This document shows positions 60,095-64,000 of a stretch of 64,000 bases of DNA, one piece after another (position 1 is the first letter of the stretch; the number at the start of each line of letters is the position of its first letter). The DNA comes from Nonomuraea thailandensis. GTDB lineage: Bacteria; Actinomycetota; Actinomycetes; Streptosporangiales; Streptosporangiaceae. The notes under the pieces were generated by a model that searched no databases, had not been told where the DNA came from, and worked only from the letters and a program-made list of their open reading frames with translations. The translations under genes and the position numbers were made by a program. The stretch covers positions 2,935,501-2,999,500 of the forward strand of contig NZ_JAMZEB010000002.1 in the NCBI RefSeq assembly GCF_024172165.1. The letters are read 5' to 3'.

Positions 60095-60117
60095 GGTGAT
60101 CAAAAACGGCGATCACC
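60095..60117 (+). promoter_or_regulatory. GGTGATC-N9-GATCACC inverted repeat upstream of the SARP gene
   Basis: Perfect 7-bp arms around AAAAACGGC lie 32-54 nt before the SARP start codon. It could be an operator for an unlinked regulator or a 5'-leader hairpin. No further evidence. Confidence 0.45.
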
Positions 60118-60148
60118 GGGGAGCCGGCGGCTGGAGGCTTGGGGCGAC

Positions 60149-62983
60149 GTGACCATCGAGGGCGTGGAGTTCCGTCTGCTGGGGCCGGTGGGAGCGTGGC
60201 ACGCCGGGAGGCGGCTGGGCCCGTCCACGCCGCAGCAGCGGACCGTTCTGGCGATGTTGCTGCTCGAACCGGGACGGCCGGTGCCCGTGGCCAGGCTGGA
60301 GACCGCCCTGTGGGCGAGCGAGCCACCCGGGTCCGCCCGCAACGCCGTCCAGGGGCACATCTCCCGGCTCCGCCGCCTGCTGGCTCCGTTCCCCGAGGCG
60401 GCGCTGACGACCTCGGCACGCGGCTACTGCCTGACAACCGGGTGCGACCGCGTCGACCTGCACCGCTTCCGGGAGCTGGTCCGCGGCGCCGGCGGCGAGA
60501 CGGATCCGGAACGCGCCGCCGGCCTGCTGCGCGCGGCCCTGGCGCTCTGGCAGGGCCCGCCCCTGACCGACGTGGCAGGACGGTGGCTGCCGGACGTCGT
60601 GCTGCCCGGCCTGGAGGAGGAGCGGCTGGCGGCGCTGGAACGGCGGGCCGCGCTCGACCTGCGGCAGGGACGGCACCAGGAGGTCGCCGCGGAGCTGGCG
60701 CCTCTGGTGGGGGAGGACCCGCTGCGGGAACGGCTGGTCACCTTACTGATGACGGCGCTGTCACGCGGCGGCCACCGCACCGAGGCGCTGTCCGTCTTCC
60801 GCACGGTCAGGCGCCGCTTCGCCGACGAGCTCGGCCTCGAGCCCGGCGAGGAGCTGCAACGCCTGCACCAGGCGATCCTGGCCGGCCGCGACGAAACGGC
60901 GGCGAACGGGAAGACCCCCGCGGCGAACGGCGGGACCGCCGCGGGGAGCCTCGCCGTGCCCCGCCACCTCCCGCCCGACACCGAGCCGTTCACCGCCCGC
61001 GAGGACGAGCTGGCCGCCCTGGACCGGCTGACCGCCCCCAGGCAGGAACAGGCGCCGCCGCCGTGCGTCGTCACCGGCACCGGAGGCGTCGGCAAGACCA
61101 CCCTGGCCGTGCACTGGGCGCACCGCGCACGCGACCGCTTCCCCGACGGCCAGCTCTACGTCAACCTCCAGGGCTACGGGCCCACGCACGCCGCCCGATC
61201 GCCCGCCGAGGCGGTACGGCTGTTCCTGGACGCACTCCAGGTGCCGCCCGAGCTGATCCCCGCCACGCTGGAGGCCCAGGCCGGGCTCTACCGCAGCCTG
61301 CTGGCCGGGCGCCGCATGCTCATCCTGCTCGACAACGCCCTCGACGCCGACCAGGTGCGCCCGCTGCTGCCCAGCGCGCCCGGCTGCCTGGCGCTGATCA
61401 CCAGCCGGGCCGAGCTGACCGGGCTGGTCGCGGCGGAGGGGGGCCGTACGCTGTCGCTGGGGCTGTTCTCGCCCGCCGAGTCCCGCGAGCTGCTGACGCG
61501 CAGGCTCGGCGTGGCCAAGGTCGGCGCCGAGCCGCAGGCGGTGGACGACATCGTCTCCCGGTGCGCGGGGCTGCCGCTGGCCCTGTCCATCGTGGCCGCC
61601 CGCGCCCAGGCCCGCCCGGCGTTCCCGCTCCGCGCGCTGATCACGGGGCTGGAGGCGGACGGCCCGGACGAGCCGGGCAGCCTGGACGTCTTCGACGGCG
61701 GCGACACCGGGACGAACATGCGGACCGTGTTCTCCTGGTCCTACCGGGCGCTCAGCCCGGAGGCCGCGCGCCTGTTCCGGCTGCGGGGCCTGCTGCCCGC
61801 GCCGGAGCTGTCCGCCTCGGCCGCAGCCAGCCTGGCCGGGATCGCCGTACGCGAGGCCCGCCGCCTGCTGGCCGAGCTGACCCGCGCGAACCTGGCGGCG
61901 GAGCCCTCACCCGGCCGGTACGGCTGGCACGACCTGCTCCGCGCGTACGCCGAGGAGCTCACGCTGCTGCACGACTCCGAGCACGAGCGCCGCGAGGCCC
62001 TGCACCGGCTGCTCGACCACTACCTGCACAGCGCCCACCTCGGCGACGGGCTGCTGGAGATGCTGCACCGCGTGCCGCTGGCCCTGGCGCAGCCGAGGCC
62101 GGGCGTGGTCGTGGCCCGCATCGGCGACCGCGCGCAGAGCCTGGCCTGGTTCGGCCGCGAGCACCGGACGTTGCTGGCCGCCATCAGGCACGCCGCCCGC
62201 GCCGGGTTCGACGCGCACGCCTGGCAGCTCGCCTGCGCCTGCTGGGGCTTCCTGTCGCAGGAGAGCCGCTCGGACGACCAGGTCGCCATGTACCGGATCG
62301 CGCTGGAGGCCGCCCTGCGGCTGGACGACCCGGCCGCGCAGGCCCACGTCCGCGTCGGGCTCGCCCAGGCCCTCATCCGCCTCGGCCAGGACGGGACGAG
62401 CGGCGCCCACCTGCGGCAGGCCCTCACCCTGTTCCGCACGCTCGGCGACCAGGTCGGGCAGGGCGTGTGCCTCACCTACCTCAGCGTGCTGGAGGACCGC
62501 CGGAGCCGGTACGCCGAGGGCCTGGAGCTGAGCGAGGAGGCGCTGCGGCTGCACCGCTCGGCCGGCGACCGGGCGGGCGAGGGCCGGGTGCTCAACAACA
62601 TCGGCTGGTTCCACGCCCGGCTCGGCGCGTACGGGCAGGCGCTGCGCCGCTGCGAGGAGGCCCTGCTCATCCACCGCGAGCTGGACGACGTGGCGGGCGA
62701 GTCGGCCACCCTCGACAGCATGGGCTACATCCACCACCTGCTCGGCCAGTACGAGGACGCGATCGCCTACTACCTGCGGTCGTTGTCATGGCGGGGCGGC
62801 AAGCGCGCGCTGGGCGCCCGGACGTTGCAGCGGCTGGGCGAGGCCCAGGTGGCTGCGGGCCGGGTGGCGGAAGGGCGGCGAACCCTGGGCCGAGCCCTCG
62901 ACCTCGTCGCCGAGCTGGCCCCGGGTGACGCCGACGCCCTGCGCGCCAGGATCCACGGGCTCGCGCCCCAGGGAGACTCCTGA
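60149..62983 (+). CDS. AfsR/SARP family activator with NB-ARC and TPR domains
   Basis: A 944-residue pathway regulator. OmpR-like winged helix at about 1-95 (EFRLLGPVGAWHAGRRLGPSTPQQRTVLAMLLLEPGRPV... GHISRLRRLL), bacterial transcription activation domain at 100-245, then an NB-ARC ATPase: Walker A VTGTGGVGKTTLAVHW (308-323), LILLDNALDADQVRPLLPSA (Walker B/GLPLAL block later). TPR-like helices run from about 700 to the end (VLNNIGWFHARLGAYGQALRRCEEAL; LDSMGYIHHLLGQYEDAIAYY). The GTG follows GGAGGC. It is divergent from the peptide/E1/protease operon and is its likely activator. Confidence 0.94.
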   Translation: MTIEGVEFRLLGPVGAWHAGRRLGPSTPQQRTVLAMLLLEPGRPVPVARLETALWASEPPGSARNAVQGHISRLRRLLAPFPEAALTTSARGYCLTTGCDRVDLHRFRELVRGAGGETDPERAAGLLRAALALWQGPPLTDVAGRWLPDVVLPGLEEERLAALERRAALDLRQGRHQEVAAELAPLVGEDPLRERLVTLLMTALSRGGHRTEALSVFRTVRRRFADELGLEPGEELQRLHQAILAGRDETAANGKTPAANGGTAAGSLAVPRHLPPDTEPFTAREDELAALDRLTAPRQEQAPPPCVVTGTGGVGKTTLAVHWAHRARDRFPDGQLYVNLQGYGPTHAARSPAEAVRLFLDALQVPPELIPATLEAQAGLYRSLLAGRRMLILLDNALDADQVRPLLPSAPGCLALITSRAELTGLVAAEGGRTLSLGLFSPAESRELLTRRLGVAKVGAEPQAVDDIVSRCAGLPLALSIVAARAQARPAFPLRALITGLEADGPDEPGSLDVFDGGDTGTNMRTVFSWSYRALSPEAARLFRLRGLLPAPELSASAAASLAGIAVREARRLLAELTRANLAAEPSPGRYGWHDLLRAYAEELTLLHDSEHERREALHRLLDHYLHSAHLGDGLLEMLHRVPLALAQPRPGVVVARIGDRAQSLAWFGREHRTLLAAIRHAARAGFDAHAWQLACACWGFLSQESRSDDQVAMYRIALEAALRLDDPAAQAHVRVGLAQALIRLGQDGTSGAHLRQALTLFRTLGDQVGQGVCLTYLSVLEDRRSRYAEGLELSEEALRLHRSAGDRAGEGRVLNNIGWFHARLGAYGQALRRCEEALLIHRELDDVAGESATLDSMGYIHHLLGQYEDAIAYYLRSLSWRGGKRALGARTLQRLGEAQVAAGRVAEGRRTLGRALDLVAELAPGDADALRARIHGLAPQGDS

Positions 62984-62996
62984 GGCGCCACCGGCT

Positions 62997-64000
62997 TCAG
63001 GACCCGCAGAAGGTCTTGACGGCGATCCCCATGACCTCCTCGGTGGACGGGTTGCGCGTCGAGGGGTTGAACGACATGGTGAGCGACTTGCCGGAGTCCG
63101 AGCGGAACGCGAACGTCAGGTAGCCGATCAGCTCGCCGCTGTGCCCCCACACCGTGCCGCACGGCAGCTTGTACGCCTGCAGCCCCAGCCCGTAGGAGAA
63201 CCCGACGCCGGTCGCGACGGTCGTGCGCATGGCCCGCAGCGACGCGGCACTGGTCAGCCTGCCGCTCAGCAGGGCCGACATGAAGCGCTCCAGATCGGCC
63301 GTGGTCGAGATCATCTCCCCGGCCGCCCAGTCGAGGGAGGGGTTCATCCGGGTGGCGTCCACCAGCCCGGGCATCGGCTCGTAGCCCTTGGCGTGTGGCG
63401 ACGGCAGCCCCGCGCGGTCGCCCGGCACCGACGTGTGGCGCAGTTTCAGCGGGCGCAGGATGCGGCGCTCGACCTCCTGCCCGTACGGGTTGCCGGTCAG
63501 CTTCTCGATCAGCAGCCCGAGCACCACGTAGTTGGTGTTGGAGTAGTGCCACGTGCCGTCGTCGGGCAGCTTCTTGGCGAAGGCCACCTTCAGCAGCTCG
63601 CGCGGCTGGTAGGAGCGGAACCGCGCCTCGCCGCGCCACCGGTTCGTCGAGTAGCCGGGCTCGCTCATGTAGTCGTACAGGTGGCTGCTGTGGTCGAGGA
63701 GCCGGCGGACCGTGATGCGCTCACCGTCCGGCACCAGGCCCGGCAGGTGCCCGGCGATGGGGTCGTCGAGCCGTACCCTGCCCTCGTCCACGAGCTGGAG
63801 CACCACGGTGGCGACGAAGGTCTTGGTCACGCTGCCGATCCGGAAGTGGCCGTTGGGGGAGGGGCGCCCGCCGCGCTCGACGTCGCGCACGCCGGCGGCG
63901 CCCGTCCAGGTCCTCTGGCCGTCGGAGACGCGTGCCAGCGCGGCCGTCGCCCCCTTGCCCGCCACGATCCTCTCCAGCTCCTGGCCCACCCCGAGGCCCT
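62997..64000 (-). CDS. Beta-lactamase-family serine hydrolase, 5' end beyond window
   Basis: At least 330 residues of a class C/D-alanyl-D-alanine carboxypeptidase-like protein. Motifs: SxxK in RIGSVTKTFVATVV, YxN in WHYSNTNYVVLGLLIEKL, and HSG in VWGHSGELIGYLTFAF. The frame is open to the right edge, and an in-frame GTG at 63989 has no clear ribosome site, so a signal peptide probably lies beyond the window. Convergent with the SARP gene (13-nt gap). The C-terminus ends IAVKTFCGS with an unpaired-looking Cys. Confidence 0.88.
   Translation of the reverse strand, partial: GLGVGQELERIVAGKGATAALARVSDGQRTWTGAAGVRDVERGGRPSPNGHFRIGSVTKTFVATVVLQLVDEGRVRLDDPIAGHLPGLVPDGERITVRRLLDHSSHLYDYMSEPGYSTNRWRGEARFRSYQPRELLKVAFAKKLPDDGTWHYSNTNYVVLGLLIEKLTGNPYGQEVERRILRPLKLRHTSVPGDRAGLPSPHAKGYEPMPGLVDATRMNPSLDWAAGEMISTTADLERFMSALLSGRLTSAASLRAMRTTVATGVGFSYGLGLQAYKLPCGTVWGHSGELIGYLTFAFRSDSGKSLTMSFNPSTRNPSTEEVMGIAVKTFCGS

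Noticed and set aside
1..64000. tRNA, rRNA, riboswitch and insertion-sequence search by eye
   Set aside because: No cloverleaf with CCA-type acceptor, no rRNA core sequence, no recognised riboswitch core and no transposase motif was found. A covariance-model scan would be needed to exclude small or divergent RNAs.

Overview
The window is about 64 kb of very GC-rich DNA with strong G/C third-position bias, frequent GTG starts, ATGA-coupled genes, SARP/AfsR regulation and six cytochrome P450 genes. This points to a filamentous actinobacterium, possibly of the Streptosporangiaceae/Nonomuraea type; that placement is inference from style, not a database match. Most genes are ordinary accessory or housekeeping functions, but several compact secondary-metabolism modules sit among them. 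No tRNA, rRNA, CRISPR array or intact mobile element was seen.

Layout. 1-5 kb: glutamate dehydrogenase (cut by the left edge just before its stop) and a large secreted subtilase. 5-10.4 kb: a P450/TetR pair, then a MarR regulator divergent from an MFS exporter/P450 pair with three operator-like palindromes between them. 10.3-14 kb: a decayed reading frame, a histidine phosphatase, a short two-domain PEP-utilising enzyme and two small coupled proteins transcribed divergently from it. 14.1-24.4 kb: a secreted hemopexin-like protein, then a cassette with no scaffold synthase (aldo/keto reductase, three P450s, FAD hydroxylase, phytanoyl-CoA-type dioxygenase, KAS III-like enzyme with altered active site, NAD-dependent epimerase). 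24.5-33.4 kb: mixed small operons (membrane protein, secreted serine hydrolase, GNAT, VOC, Dps, hydrolases, SDR, MFS). 33.3-36.7 kb: the 2-methylisoborneol module, comprising a cNMP-domain encapsulin shell protein, terpene cyclase and GPP C-methyltransferase. 36.9-43.3 kb: SDR, phospholipase D-like protein, esterase, TetR, MFS and a CGNR zinc-finger protein with a perfect inverted-repeat operator. 43.4-45.4 kb: a decayed Tc-toxin A-subunit gene with internal deletion. 45.4-53.5 kb: acyl-CoA ligase, amino-acid permease, an ECF41-like sigma factor, a cupin regulator divergent from an oxidoreductase-methyltransferase fusion, flavin reductase and mannose-6-phosphate isomerase.

The right end holds the two most interesting modules. 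At 53.8-57.1 kb three translationally coupled genes encode a cyclophilin-like protein resembling cucumopine synthase, a DAO-type FAD oxidase and a P450, suggesting an amine/keto-acid condensation product that is then oxidised. At 57.5-63 kb a 19-codon precursor-like gene with a strong ribosome-binding site is followed by a readthrough hairpin, a ThiF/E1-like enzyme with a leader-binding-like N-terminus, and a membrane HExxH protein with a PqqD-like N-terminus. A divergent SARP regulator faces it, and three exactly 11-bp-spaced direct repeats lie upstream of the peptide gene. This looks like a minimal ribosomal-peptide pathway that I do not recognise.

A further pattern is that five unrelated genes have their stop codon inside, or at the edge of, a short tandem duplication (9-31 bp units).
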